NCBI GenBank assembly: GCA_965267335.1
Contig: OZ253953.1
Coordinates: 372,001-436,000 of the forward strand
Reading direction: 5' to 3'
DNA from: G965267335 sp965267335
GTDB taxonomy: Bacteria; Bacteroidota; Bacteroidia; Cytophagales; JAAEPT01
DNA length: 64,000 nt
The notes below the pieces were generated by a model. The model did no database searches and had not been told where the DNA came from. It worked only from the letters and a program-made list of their open reading frames with translations. Below are positions 49,488 through 59,252 of the stretch, piece after piece. The position numbers and the translations under genes were made by a program. How positions within the stretch are numbered: position 1 is the stretch's first letter; the number at the start of each line of letters is the position of its first letter.

Positions 49488-50840
49488 ATGGCAAGTATTG
49501 GAGGCTCAGCTACCACGAGCAACAACACTACTAGGACTTATGTAGGTCCATTAATCATCGTAACAACATTGTTCTTTATGTGGGGGTTTGTAACCAACCT
49601 TAATGACATCTTGATTCCCCACTTGAAAAGAGCCTGTGACCTGGATGATTTTCAGGCTGGATTTGTACAGTTTGCTTTCTTTGGGGCCTATTTCCTAATG
49701 TCTATCCCTGCCGGTAAGATTATTGAAAAAATTGGTTACAAAAATGGCTTATTGATTGGCCTTGTTATTTGTGCAATAGGGTCTTTGATGTTTTATCCCG
49801 CTGCTAGTTCGCGTACATTTGGTCTGTTTCTAGTGGCACTGGGGGTTCTGGCATGCGGAGTGACGTTACTCCAGGTTGGAGCTAACCCTTATGTCTCAAT
49901 ACTTGGGCCTGAGAGAACCGCTTCCAGTCGTCTTAACCTAACCCAGGCATTTAACTCGTTGGGGGCTACATTAGGTCCATTTGTGGGCGGTTGGCTTATT
50001 CTTCATCACACCGCGGACATGAATCCGGAAGAATACGAAGCTTACACGACCAAATTAGGACCAGAAGCTCTGGATAGTCTGCAAGTTGAAATTGCAGACC
50101 AGGTTAAAATGCCTTATTTGATGCTAGCGGGAGTATTACTACTTATCGCAGTACTAATATTTTTGGCTAAACTACCGAAAGTTGATCAAGACGCTGATGC
50201 GGAAACGAACTCGACATCATTCTTTGGTATATTTAAATACAGGCATTTGGTCTTAGGAGCATTGGCTATTTTCGTTTATGTAGGCGCTGAAGTAAGTATT
50301 GGATCCTATTTGATCAGATATGCCCAGATAGAATCAATAGGGGGATATTCCGAGAGTGTCGCTAAAGATTTCGTGTCCTATTATATGGCTTGTGCAATGA
50401 TAGGCCGGTTTATTGGTGCCGCGCTATTAACCAAACTTAATCCACGAACTATACTAGGTATATGTGGAGTAATGAATGTCCTGCTAGTTGCACTTGGCGT
50501 AATGACTACAGGCGATGTTTCCCTTATTATGATGATAGGAGTCGGTTTATTCAACTCCATTATGTTCCCAACTATTTTCACTTTGGGCATTTATGGCCTG
50601 AAAAAGGACACAAAGCAAGGATCATCACTTATGGTTATGGCAATTGTCGGAGGTGCATTAATACCGCTTGCAGTAGGTGCCCTATTCGTAAAATTAGAAA
50701 ATACTCCATACGAGCAATATGCCTTCCTGGTTCCTCTTGTATGCTACATCTATATTTTCTATTACGGATTCATAGGCTCAAAACCTAAGGGCATTAAGTC
50801 AGAACCGCAATCGGAAAAAGAAGAAGTCGTTACAGCGTAA
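49488..50840 (+). CDS. FucP-type sugar MFS transporter, first copy
   Basis: A 450-residue inner-membrane symporter with twelve predicted TM helices. FFMWGFVTNLNDILIPHLKR (about 25-44) is the signature of the fucose/glucose/galactose:H+ FucP branch, with the conserved Asn and Asp; FLMSIPAGKIIEKIGYK is the MFS loop-2-3 region; SSRLNLTQAFNSLGATLGP is also shared with FucP. The sugar is not defined. A second paralogue lies 43 bp downstream; no catabolic gene accompanies the pair. Confidence 0.9.
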   Translation: MASIGGSATTSNNTTRTYVGPLIIVTTLFFMWGFVTNLNDILIPHLKRACDLDDFQAGFVQFAFFGAYFLMSIPAGKIIEKIGYKNGLLIGLVICAIGSLMFYPAASSRTFGLFLVALGVLACGVTLLQVGANPYVSILGPERTASSRLNLTQAFNSLGATLGPFVGGWLILHHTADMNPEEYEAYTTKLGPEALDSLQVEIADQVKMPYLMLAGVLLLIAVLIFLAKLPKVDQDADAETNSTSFFGIFKYRHLVLGALAIFVYVGAEVSIGSYLIRYAQIESIGGYSESVAKDFVSYYMACAMIGRFIGAALLTKLNPRTILGICGVMNVLLVALGVMTTGDVSLIMMIGVGLFNSIMFPTIFTLGIYGLKKDTKQGSSLMVMAIVGGALIPLAVGALFVKLENTPYEQYAFLVPLVCYIYIFYYGFIGSKPKGIKSEPQSEKEEVVTA

Positions 50841-50883
50841 TCGAACCTAGCTTTAAAGCGGTAAATTTCCTTATCTTTATTCT

Positions 50884-52179
50884 ATGGCCCTGCGTAAAGG
50901 ATCTATAGAGTTAAGAGGTAGAGTTGATTTTATTACACCGTTTGTAATTGCCACTTCGCTATTCTTTATTTGGGGTTTTGTGACCAATTTCAATGGTGTG
51001 CTTGAGCCCCATCTGAAAAAGGCTTGTTCCATCACTGATACACAAGCTCAACTTCTGGGCTTTACATTCTTTACAGCATATCTGGTCATGGCGATTCCAG
51101 CAGGCCTTCTTATTAAGAAAGTCGGATATCGTAGGTCAATGATTATAGGCCTTGGCATCAGCACTATCGGTACAGTACTGTTTTATCCTGCGGCACTCGA
51201 CAGATCCTTTGCTTTGTTTCTTTCAGGGCTTGCCATTATGGCGTCTGGAATTACAATCCTTCAGGTTGGAGCCAATATGTATATTATTCAGCTAGGACCT
51301 ACAAAGTACGCTAGTTCACGTCTGTGCCTAGCAGGTGCCTTCAACTCTGTTGGAGCCTCCATTGCTCCATATATTGGAAGCCTGATGGTACTTGACCTTG
51401 GATACCTAAGTGGTGGCGATTACCAGGGCTGGTTAGAAAAATTGAATGAATCAGAACTTCAACAGCACCTGAAAACTGAAGCAAATACGGTACTGGAGCC
51501 ATATGCCATCATTGCCGGTATGCTTCTTCTGACATGCTTATTATTCATGCTAGCCCGCATACCAAGTTTACAGCACACACTATCGAAAAAGAAATTCAAT
51601 TTCAGCATCATCAAAAGGAGGCACGTTTTTCTTGGAACGCTGGCCATATTCTTTTATGTAGGTGCTGAAGTGGGAGTCCTTGTGCACCTGGGGGATTATG
51701 CTGAACTCGACACGGTACTTGGAACTGGCGCCTCACGATACCTCAGCCTTGGATCATATTTTATGTTTTTGGCGATGATAGGCCGATTTGTCGGAAGTAT
51801 AATAACCCTGAAAATGAAGCCTAGAAAACTACTGGTCTATTCATCCAGCGGAGCTATTTTATGTTTAATTGCTTCAATGCTTACAAACGGCTGGCTTTCT
51901 CTGGTTTTATTGGTAGGGGTAGGACTATTTAATTCGGTTATGTGGCCATTAATCTTTGTTCTTGGCACCAGGGCTTTACGAAAACATTCCATTGAAGCCT
52001 CTTCTTTTCTTGTAATGGCAATTGTCGGAGGGGCACTAATACCCTTTGGAATCACATGGTGTTTTAAAGTATTGAGGGGCACGGGCTTTGAACAATTCTC
52101 TTTTGCAGGAATTGTCCTTTGCTATTTTTACCTTCTGCATTATGGCGCCAGGGGTTCAGCCGTTCGATTGATCAGATAA
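50884..52179 (+). CDS. FucP-type sugar MFS transporter, second copy
   Basis: A 431-residue twelve-TM MFS symporter, paralogous to the preceding one: FFIWGFVTNFNGVLEPHLKK and YLVMAIPAGLLIKKVGYR align with it throughout. In this copy the Asp-Ile pair of the substrate motif is replaced by Gly-Val, so sugar preference has probably changed. It could transport a different hexose, or one of the pair could be an exporter or regulator. The last 40 bp overlap the 3' end of the convergent MORN-cytochrome gene. Confidence 0.88.
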   Translation: MALRKGSIELRGRVDFITPFVIATSLFFIWGFVTNFNGVLEPHLKKACSITDTQAQLLGFTFFTAYLVMAIPAGLLIKKVGYRRSMIIGLGISTIGTVLFYPAALDRSFALFLSGLAIMASGITILQVGANMYIIQLGPTKYASSRLCLAGAFNSVGASIAPYIGSLMVLDLGYLSGGDYQGWLEKLNESELQQHLKTEANTVLEPYAIIAGMLLLTCLLFMLARIPSLQHTLSKKKFNFSIIKRRHVFLGTLAIFFYVGAEVGVLVHLGDYAELDTVLGTGASRYLSLGSYFMFLAMIGRFVGSIITLKMKPRKLLVYSSSGAILCLIASMLTNGWLSLVLLVGVGLFNSVMWPLIFVLGTRALRKHSIEASSFLVMAIVGGALIPFGITWCFKVLRGTGFEQFSFAGIVLCYFYLLHYGARGSAVRLIR

Positions 52180-52910
52180 ACCGTCTTCTTGCGTTCCCTT
52201 ACTTTCTTCACCTTCTTTTTTCCGGAACTTTCAGCTCTTTCATATTCTTTTTCCAGGTATTCCAGAATGGCTTCCAGGTCATATTTCTCCAAGGAATGTA
52301 GGGGTGAGGGGCCCATTTCTACTTCTCCAGTCAAAATACGGCTGTCCAGGCTGTCTATATTCAATTTATGAATACTGTCAATTGAAAGCTGTGTAATTCC
52401 CATGGTATCAATGAATACCTCAAGGTTTTCTACTCCAAATCTAAGCTCTTTCACAGAAGAGTTATTATGACAAGGGGTGCAAGATTTGTTGAACATTTCT
52501 TTGCCATGAGACTCAAAAACTATCTCATACTTATACAGAGAATCATTAATAATATCCCTACTAATCAATGTATCGTTACGAAAGTTCTCCTTAAAGATAA
52601 GCTGACCATCCTGACTAAAGTGCCAAATAAATCCATTACGCTGGTTATTTGAATACGGTATCCTACTCTTCAGATGCCCATTTTCATAGTAATACCTCCA
52701 GATTCCCTCCTTGGATCCATTTTCATAGTATTCAACAGAATAAATGCTACCGTCTTCGTAATATTCCTTGTATTTACCATCATTAGGTACTTTTGAGACT
52801 GTTGAGTGGCCTTTGCTCGCCTTAAAAAGCCATTCTGTTCCGAAAAACACACCTAATAGGACAAAAAGCAGCATTAAAGAAATAATCGATATTTTACTAA
52901 AGGTTCTCAT
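52140..52910 (-). CDS. MORN-repeat and cytochrome c fusion protein
   Basis: A 256-residue exported or membrane-anchored protein: one TM or signal segment (about 8-25) is followed by three to four MORN-like repeats (YKEYYEDGSIYSVEYYENG, KEGIWRYYYENGHLKSR, RNGFIWHFSQDGQLIF). The C-terminal part (~130-222) holds a c-type heme site CTPCH (C144, C147, H148) and a probable axial ligand M199 before PSPLHSLEKYDLEAILEYL, the end of a mono-heme cytochrome c. A basic tail after residue 230 overlaps the transporter gene and may be an extension. The combination is uncommon. Confidence 0.75.
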   Translation of the reverse strand: MRTFSKISIISLMLLFVLLGVFFGTEWLFKASKGHSTVSKVPNDGKYKEYYEDGSIYSVEYYENGSKEGIWRYYYENGHLKSRIPYSNNQRNGFIWHFSQDGQLIFKENFRNDTLISRDIINDSLYKYEIVFESHGKEMFNKSCTPCHNNSSVKELRFGVENLEVFIDTMGITQLSIDSIHKLNIDSLDSRILTGEVEMGPSPLHSLEKYDLEAILEYLEKEYERAESSGKKKVKKVRERKKTVYLINRTAEPLAP

Positions 52911-53153
52911 TTGTGCTTAAAAAATACCTGTACCAGTAAAACAAAAAATCTGGTCATTTAGTGCGCGATGGTTCTTATTTATACGCATAAGTCCTAAAAC
53001 AAGTTCTATGCCATTATATGGCGCAAGCCCATTATAAGCTTGACTTTTTGGACGAAGATTTACAAAAAGGTCACGGGTATTGACCTTATCTCAATTAACG
53101 AAAAAAGGCAGCCTCGCGAGGCTGCCTTTATAGACTATTAATAAGTCAACGTA
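52911..53153. other. Intergenic region with two hairpins
   Basis: A 243-bp region. AAGGTCA (53067-53073) and TGACCTT (53081-53087) form a 7-bp inverted repeat with a T-run on its minus-strand side; it is possibly a second terminator. The strong hairpin at 53104-53129 is listed separately. No gene. Confidence 0.55.
53104..53129 (-). terminator. Rho-independent terminator of the coiled-coil protein gene
   Basis: AAAGGCAGCCTCGCGAGGCTGCCTTT is a perfect dyad over all 26 bases, and on the minus strand is followed by more T; given here by position and key arms GGCAGCCTC/GAGGCTGCC. It lies 25 bp after the stop of the minus-strand gene at 53154. Confidence 0.85.
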
Positions 53154-54113
53154 TTATTTTACTACAAAGGCTCCTTTTCCTATTAGGTGTCCTTCACAGA
53201 ATAACTCAACTCTATAAGTTCCTTCTGAATACTCTCCATCCTTTTGATAAAGAAAGGTTAACCGTTGGTTGGAGTTGCTAAACTTAAACATCTGTTTTAA
53301 TGTGTAAAAGTCTGACTTCCCATTGGCCATTTCAAAGGAGTGACCACCGGTTTCTTTATCAAACATCACTGTTTTCGATGGTTCGATAATTCTCAACACC
53401 ATATCCTTGGTGTCCTGTTCTGCGACCTGGTTATCGGCAAGGGTGAAAGTTACTTTTAACTTATCGATTTTCTTGGCTTTAAATTCCTGATCATCATCCT
53501 CCTTTCCTTTGTCATTAAGTGCTGTGATTTTTATGTTCTCTGCACGCAGAATTGAGGCAATGGCTACCTGACCTTGTAATTCTTCGTTTTCTTGACCAAT
53601 TGCCTCAAGATCTTGGGTTAACTCTGTAGTCTTTACGCCCAATGAATCTGCTTTTCGCTCTAGCTCTTTAATCTGAGCGATATACTTATCAGCGTCTTTG
53701 TTCATTTGTGCAATTGTACGATCGTACTCAGCTTTGTCTTTATACTTCTGATTTCTAAGCACAACGATATTCTTTTCGAGAGTGGCAATCTTCTCGTTCA
53801 ATTCATCGTTTTCAAGCCCCAACTTTTCCCTCTCATCTCTTGCTTGCTTATATTTTTGAAGTACTCGCTCGATCTCCTCATCTTTGGCTACGCCTTCCTC
53901 TTCGCAGTCATCTTTTTCGTTGGAACATTGCGCTAGTTTTCCTTCAGCTTCCAGCTTGGCATCTACTTCCTCATTATACCAATTATACTGTAAGATATTG
54001 AAAACGCCAGATGCAATCAGAAGTAAGAGTAAGGCAATGAGTATGCCCTTGTTACCCTTTTTCTTTCCCTCTTTACCACTGGATGGGTTTTGTGGTGTAG
54101 GTTTGTTTTCCAT
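53154..54113 (-). CDS. Membrane-anchored coiled-coil protein
   Basis: A 319-residue protein with a short basic, Pro-rich cytosolic start, one TM helix (about 24-42, ILIALLLLLIASGVF), and a long coiled coil (~50-185) with heptads rich in Glu and Lys. The C-terminal ~115 residues are a beta-sandwich (VTFTLADNQVAEQDTKDMV, GTYRVELFCEGHLIGKGAF) with the layout of an Ig-like domain. It resembles uncharacterised Bacteroidota proteins of this size, possibly linking the inner membrane to periplasmic partners. It is followed by a strong terminator and is monocistronic. Confidence 0.72.
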   Translation of the reverse strand: MENKPTPQNPSSGKEGKKKGNKGILIALLLLLIASGVFNILQYNWYNEEVDAKLEAEGKLAQCSNEKDDCEEEGVAKDEEIERVLQKYKQARDEREKLGLENDELNEKIATLEKNIVVLRNQKYKDKAEYDRTIAQMNKDADKYIAQIKELERKADSLGVKTTELTQDLEAIGQENEELQGQVAIASILRAENIKITALNDKGKEDDDQEFKAKKIDKLKVTFTLADNQVAEQDTKDMVLRIIEPSKTVMFDKETGGHSFEMANGKSDFYTLKQMFKFSNSNQRLTFLYQKDGEYSEGTYRVELFCEGHLIGKGAFVVK

Positions 54114-54305
54114 GGGTTAATTTTATTTATAGGTTAAGCCTCCAAGATAATGGAAAAATCGTGGTATAAAAACAGCAAAACTTTACTTTTTACTAAATCC
54201 ATTATTTCAGTTTCTATGAAGGAACTATGGAATTGAAGTTATGATCGTCACGTATCCCAGTCTAATTGTCTTGACCAGGGAACCTTATATTATTACTGGT
54301 ATAGA

Positions 54306-57101
54306 TTAATGTGCTTCCAACCAGTTACTACCTTTACCCATTCCTATTTCCATCGGTACTGGTAATTCAATAGCCGTTTTCATAAACTCAGGTACCTTAG
54401 TATAAATCAGTTCCTCTTCATCTTTATGAGTATCAAAAACCAATTCATCGTGTACCTGCATAATCATTTTTGATTTCAATTTTTCTTTCTGCATCCATTC
54501 ATGAATGTTGATCATTGCAACTTTAATCATATCAGCAGCACTTCCTTGAATGGGCGCGTTAATTGCGTTTCGTTCTGCAAAACCCCGTTGAGTTTGATTC
54601 CTTGAATTAATGTCTCTGAGGTATCTTCTCCTCCCCAAAATAGTTTCGGCATACTCCATATCCCGGGCCTGATTGACCATATCGTCCATGCATTTCTTCA
54701 CTGCTGGAAATTCTTCAAAGTACGAATCAATAATTTCACCTGCTTCAGTTCTGGAAATACCAAGATTCTGTGCAAGTCCAAATGCTGAAATCCCGTAAAT
54801 AATTCCAAAGTTCACAGCTTTAGCCTGACGTCTTTGTTCTGCACTGACTTCTTCCAAAGGTGTTTTGAAAACTTTGGAAGCCGTGGTAGCATGTATATCA
54901 CGACCCGACTTAAACGCTTCAATCATATGCTTGTCCTTACTGAATGCGGCCATGATCCTTAATTCGATCTGTGAGTAATCAGCGGAAATAAGGATGTGAT
55001 CGTCATCAGTTGGAACAAAAGCTCCCCTGATGGCCCGACCTTTTTCAGTTCGAATCGGAATATTCTGCAGGTTCGGGTTGTCGGAACTTAATCTCCCGGT
55101 CGCGGCCACAGCCTGTCGATAGGAAGTGTGTATTCTTCCATCTTTAGGGCTGATCATCTTGGGCAAAGCATCAACATAAGTAGACTTTAGTTTTCTGAAT
55201 TCTCTGAAATTCAAAATATGTTCGATGATCTCATTGTCCTTCGCCAATCTGGAGAGTACATCTTCACTGGTTTGGTATTGCCCGGTCTTTGTTTTCTTGG
55301 CTTTTGGGTCTAACTGAAGTTTGTCGAAAAGAATCTCACCCAATTGTTTTGGTGATGCTATATTGAACTGAGCCCCGGCTAAGTCGTAGATGATTTTCTC
55401 CGTTTTCAAGGTTTCTTCCTCGAGTTCCTTTGACATTTTGGCCAAAGATCCTTCATCAATTCTTACTCCATTTCTCTCAACATCTGCCAGAACCTGTACG
55501 AGTGGCAACTCAACCTCATTGAATAGTTTGTCCTGTTTTCGTGCTACGATTTCAGGCGCAAAAATTCCTTTGAGCTGATAAGTAATGTCTGCATCTTCTC
55601 CTGCATACTCCGAAATTTTTTCAGGATCCACATCGGCCATATTTCCTTGCTCTGCTCCTTTTTTTCCGATCAACTCGGTAATAGAGACAGGGGTATAATT
55701 GAGATAGTTTTCAGAAAGAACATCCATATTATGTCGCTGTTCCGGCTGAAGCAAATAATGAGCAATCATGGTGTCAAACAGGGGTCCTTTCACATGAATA
55801 TCATAGTTTTTCAGGACCATGATATCATATTTGAGATTCTGTCCTATTTTGGTTGACTTTTCGTCCTCCAATACTTCCTTAAACTCATTGATAATGGCTT
55901 TCTTCTCTTCCTCAGAACCTAATATTGGCACATAATAAGCCTCTTGTTTATACCACGAAAATGCTATCCCTACCAGCTCAGCCTCAAACGCTTCAACACT
56001 TGTTGTCTCCGTATCGAAACAGAATTCAGGCTGCTGCTCCAAAAAATGTATCAGCTTCTTTCGGAGCTCGGGGGTGTTCATGTAATGATATTGATGAACT
56101 ACTGTGTTTATATTGTCCTTCTCAATTGGTTCAATTTCCTCCTTTGAGTCTTCATCCGAGGTTCCGAATAAACTCATCTGTGGGCTTGGTGCCGTTTCAT
56201 TTTTTGTGCTGGCGCCATTTCCTCCTTCTCCAAATAGTCGTTTACTCAAGGTTCTAAACTCGAGCTCATCAAAAATGGGTTGAATTTTTTCTTTCTCAGG
56301 CTCCACGTAAATCATTTCACCCAGATCAAATTCAACTGGAACATCGGTGATAATTCTTGCCAACTTCTTACTAATGATTCCTTGTTCTCCGTAGGTCTCT
56401 ACATTTTCTCTTTGTTTGCCTTTTAGCTTATCTGAATTGGCAACGATATTTTCAACTGAGCCATATTCGGCTAATAGTTTCTGAGCCGTTTTTTCTCCAA
56501 TGCCAGGGATACCGGGAATATTATCTGACACATCACCCCACAAGCCCAAAACATCAATAACCTGTTCTACCCGGCTCACCTTCCACTTCTCCAACACTTT
56601 AGGAACATCGTATATTTCGGTTCCTCTTCCGAAGGTTGAGAGTTTGTACAAAAAAACATTTTCATCAACCAGCTGAGCATAATCCTTATCGAGGGTCATC
56701 ATATAAACCTCAAATCCCTCTTTAGCTGCTTTTTTCGCAATAGTTCCAACAACATCGTCTGCCTCATATCCTGGTTTTTCAATAATTGGAATTCCCCAAC
56801 CCTCCAATATTCTTTTGATATATGGTACTGCGAAGGAAATTTCTTCAGGGGCCTCTTCACGATGTGCCTTGTAAGCTGGAAATTCCTCCTGACGCAAGGT
56901 AGCTTCCGGGGTATCGAATGCAACTGCGATATGTGTTGGCTTCTGTTTATTGATGACTTCCAACATAGAATTCATAAAGCCGAGTATGGCACCCACATTT
57001 TGACCTTTGGAATTGATTCTTGGATTCTTTTGCAATGCAAAATGAGCTCTGAAAATTATCGCAAATGCATCGAGCAGAAATAGTTTTTTGGTTTCAGCCA
57101 T
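54306..57101 (-). CDS. polA: DNA polymerase I
   Basis: A 931-residue repair and primer-removal polymerase. The 5' nuclease (FEN) domain occupies ~1-290 with the acidic cluster (YEADDVVGTIAKKA, TLDKDYAQLV). A proofreading domain (~340-520) keeps its DxE and later Asp residues: FDTETTSVEAFEAELVG, GQNLKYDIMVL and YAGEDADITYQL, so 3'-5' exonuclease activity should be present. The polymerase domain has motif A DYSQIELRIMA, motif B RRQAKAVNFGIIYG and motif C VHDELVF. Its length agrees with E. coli Pol I. It is a single gene on its strand. Confidence 0.96.
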   Translation of the reverse strand: MAETKKLFLLDAFAIIFRAHFALQKNPRINSKGQNVGAILGFMNSMLEVINKQKPTHIAVAFDTPEATLRQEEFPAYKAHREEAPEEISFAVPYIKRILEGWGIPIIEKPGYEADDVVGTIAKKAAKEGFEVYMMTLDKDYAQLVDENVFLYKLSTFGRGTEIYDVPKVLEKWKVSRVEQVIDVLGLWGDVSDNIPGIPGIGEKTAQKLLAEYGSVENIVANSDKLKGKQRENVETYGEQGIISKKLARIITDVPVEFDLGEMIYVEPEKEKIQPIFDELEFRTLSKRLFGEGGNGASTKNETAPSPQMSLFGTSDEDSKEEIEPIEKDNINTVVHQYHYMNTPELRKKLIHFLEQQPEFCFDTETTSVEAFEAELVGIAFSWYKQEAYYVPILGSEEEKKAIINEFKEVLEDEKSTKIGQNLKYDIMVLKNYDIHVKGPLFDTMIAHYLLQPEQRHNMDVLSENYLNYTPVSITELIGKKGAEQGNMADVDPEKISEYAGEDADITYQLKGIFAPEIVARKQDKLFNEVELPLVQVLADVERNGVRIDEGSLAKMSKELEEETLKTEKIIYDLAGAQFNIASPKQLGEILFDKLQLDPKAKKTKTGQYQTSEDVLSRLAKDNEIIEHILNFREFRKLKSTYVDALPKMISPKDGRIHTSYRQAVAATGRLSSDNPNLQNIPIRTEKGRAIRGAFVPTDDDHILISADYSQIELRIMAAFSKDKHMIEAFKSGRDIHATTASKVFKTPLEEVSAEQRRQAKAVNFGIIYGISAFGLAQNLGISRTEAGEIIDSYFEEFPAVKKCMDDMVNQARDMEYAETILGRRRYLRDINSRNQTQRGFAERNAINAPIQGSAADMIKVAMINIHEWMQKEKLKSKMIMQVHDELVFDTHKDEEELIYTKVPEFMKTAIELPVPMEIGMGKGSNWLEAH

Positions 57102-57204
57102 TGTTGGGAATTGATTGAATTAGTTAGTTTTAACAAATCAACCTGAAATATCGTGATTTCAGGGAGGAAGTCAATTACAATCCTAAATTACAAATTCAAA
57201 TCAA

Positions 57205-57726
57205 ATGGCTCTTATAAAATCTGTTAGAGGTTTTACCCCCAAATATGGTAAGGACTGTTTCTTAGCTGAAAACGCTACCTTGATTGGTGATGTTGAACTA
57301 GGGGATGAATGTACAGTATGGTTTACTGCAGTGGTTCGAGGAGATGTTAATTATATCAAGTGTGGTAATCGGGTCAATATACAGGACGGTGCTATTATTC
57401 ATGGTACTTATGAAAAAGCCGCTACGGATATTGGTAATAATGTCTCCATCGGACACAGAGCTATGGTCCATGGGTGCACAGTGAAAGATAACGTACTAAT
57501 TGGTATGGGAGCAATTGTAATGGACAACGCAGTGATAGGAGAAAACTCCATTATAGCAGCCGGAGCAGTAGTTCTCGAAAAAACTATTGTGGAACCTAAC
57601 AGCATCTATGCCGGTGTACCTGCCAAAAAGGTTAAAAACCTTGATGAGTCTAATTCCAAAGATTTAATCCAAAGAATCGCCAACAATTATGTTAAGTATG
57701 CGGGTTGGTTCAAAGAATCAGAGTAG
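57205..57726 (+). CDS. Gamma-class carbonic anhydrase-like protein
   Basis: A 173-residue left-handed beta-helix protein. Hexapeptide repeats run through VELGDECTVWFTAVVRGD, NIQDGAIIHG, SIGHRAMVHGC and IGMGAIVMDN; the three zinc-ligand histidines are H66, H84 and H89, as in Cam/CamH/YrdA-type proteins. Many of these lack real carbonic anhydrase activity and are involved in acyl-CoA or other metabolism. The final VPAKKVKNL loop is the typical end. It overlaps the next gene by 22 bp, in the same direction. Confidence 0.93.
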   Translation: MALIKSVRGFTPKYGKDCFLAENATLIGDVELGDECTVWFTAVVRGDVNYIKCGNRVNIQDGAIIHGTYEKAATDIGNNVSIGHRAMVHGCTVKDNVLIGMGAIVMDNAVIGENSIIAAGAVVLEKTIVEPNSIYAGVPAKKVKNLDESNSKDLIQRIANNYVKYAGWFKESE

Positions 57727-59195
57727 CTGATTTGACGAGAAAAGTAACATATGGTTTTCTGATTTTTGTGCTGGCATACATTGCCTATCATCTTCTGACG
57801 CTTAAGCTTTTTCCTCTTCCCTGGTTTGATGAAACTTACTTTTGCAGCGTAGCGGAAAGTCTGATGGATCACGGTGATTTTATCCCTCGTGTTGCTTTTC
57901 ATGCTAAAGCAGGGAAAGAGGCCCTCACATATGGTCCTGTGTATTTTGTATTGACAGGTTTATCGATAAAAAGCTTCGGCCTCGGAACGTTTCAGTTCAG
58001 AATTGTAGAATGCTTTTTTGGTCTGCTGTGCTTTCTGGTCTTTTTTAGAATGAACACTTTCTTCAAAATTCCAAGGATATACATACTGCCCATAACCGCA
58101 CTGTTCATGTTGGACCCCTTCTTCAATTTGGGAATGCACTCCGGGCGAATGGATCTTGTCGCACTTTTTTTTAGTCTAATGAGCATTTGGTACTACCTGC
58201 GATCCAGGGTCAATGATATTCGGCAAAACATTGGATTGTTAGCATCCAGTAGTTTCGCTTTGCTGGCTATGTTGACAACACCCAGAGTTATTGCTATTCT
58301 CACTCCTCTGCTGGTAATTTTTATTATTGATGCGGTTCAAAAGAAATGGAAATCCTGGCCAGTACAATTCGGTTGTTGGGCATTGCCGTTTATTGTTTTA
58401 TACAGCATCTGGGTTTTCATCGCATTTGGAGGGTACTCCGAGTATTTCAACTACTATACAAAGGTGATTTTAGGCAACAAAACCGCCATACACGGTTTCA
58501 TAGGACCAACAAGTTATATTCCGCGCCATGAATGGTTATTAATCGCTACTGTTTCATTAATACTTACTTATAAATTAATCACCGATAGGGCCTGGTTCAA
58601 GAATATTGTGATCTTGTTTAGTATTAGTTCCATTTTGACTTTCTACCTCGTTATTCTGGATTGGGGTGAGTATTCTGTGCTCATACTCCCTTTTTATTAC
58701 CTGATACTGCTCCAATTTTCCAAAGAATTTACATTTAGTATCAAAAACTTCCGGGTGTACCCCCTTGTAATACTGGGGATATTCAATGCTGGATATATCA
58801 CGATAAAAATCATCGAATCCTTTGGTGCAGCCAACCAAAGAAGTCAAACCCAGATAACAAAGTTTATGGAAAAGCATCTCCCTGAGGGAAGCAAAGTGGT
58901 GGGTCCGCCTGTTTACTATTATGCCGTCAGAAAATCCGGTTCAGAATATCAATTTTACAATAAATACAACACTCCTGAAGAAAGGGAACGACTTTTGAGA
59001 GAGGATTATGGGTATCAATATCTTTTAATTCACAAAAAAAGCTGGGAAACTGAAAACTATCTTCCCAAACTATTCATGTCTAATGCGGAATTAGAAAAAG
59101 TCGCTGATTATCACTGGAAAAAGCCTTGGTTTGTGTTATCACCCAGTGAACGCTTTGGATACGATGGCACTCTTTACAAACGTAAAGCACCTTAG
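57705..59195 (+). CDS. Glycosyltransferase family 39 / ArnT-like membrane protein
   Basis: A 496-residue GT-C membrane glycosyltransferase with about ten TM helices. The first extracytoplasmic loop has PWFDETYF (D42-E43 region), the catalytic Asp-Glu motif of polyprenyl-phosphate-sugar-dependent transferases. The C-terminal part is a soluble ~120-residue domain (EYQFYNKYNTPEERERLL). It would use a lipid-linked sugar to glycosylate protein or lipid A. The ATG at 57705 overlaps the carbonic anhydrase-like gene; a TTG at 57732 is also possible. Substrate is unknown. Confidence 0.82.
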   Translation: MVQRIRVADLTRKVTYGFLIFVLAYIAYHLLTLKLFPLPWFDETYFCSVAESLMDHGDFIPRVAFHAKAGKEALTYGPVYFVLTGLSIKSFGLGTFQFRIVECFFGLLCFLVFFRMNTFFKIPRIYILPITALFMLDPFFNLGMHSGRMDLVALFFSLMSIWYYLRSRVNDIRQNIGLLASSSFALLAMLTTPRVIAILTPLLVIFIIDAVQKKWKSWPVQFGCWALPFIVLYSIWVFIAFGGYSEYFNYYTKVILGNKTAIHGFIGPTSYIPRHEWLLIATVSLILTYKLITDRAWFKNIVILFSISSILTFYLVILDWGEYSVLILPFYYLILLQFSKEFTFSIKNFRVYPLVILGIFNAGYITIKIIESFGAANQRSQTQITKFMEKHLPEGSKVVGPPVYYYAVRKSGSEYQFYNKYNTPEERERLLREDYGYQYLLIHKKSWETENYLPKLFMSNAELEKVADYHWKKPWFVLSPSERFGYDGTLYKRKAP

Positions 59196-59252
59196 AATTG
59201 AATTATATAATATTTGTTAACTTCGTGTACTTTTTTTAACATATCTACTGCT

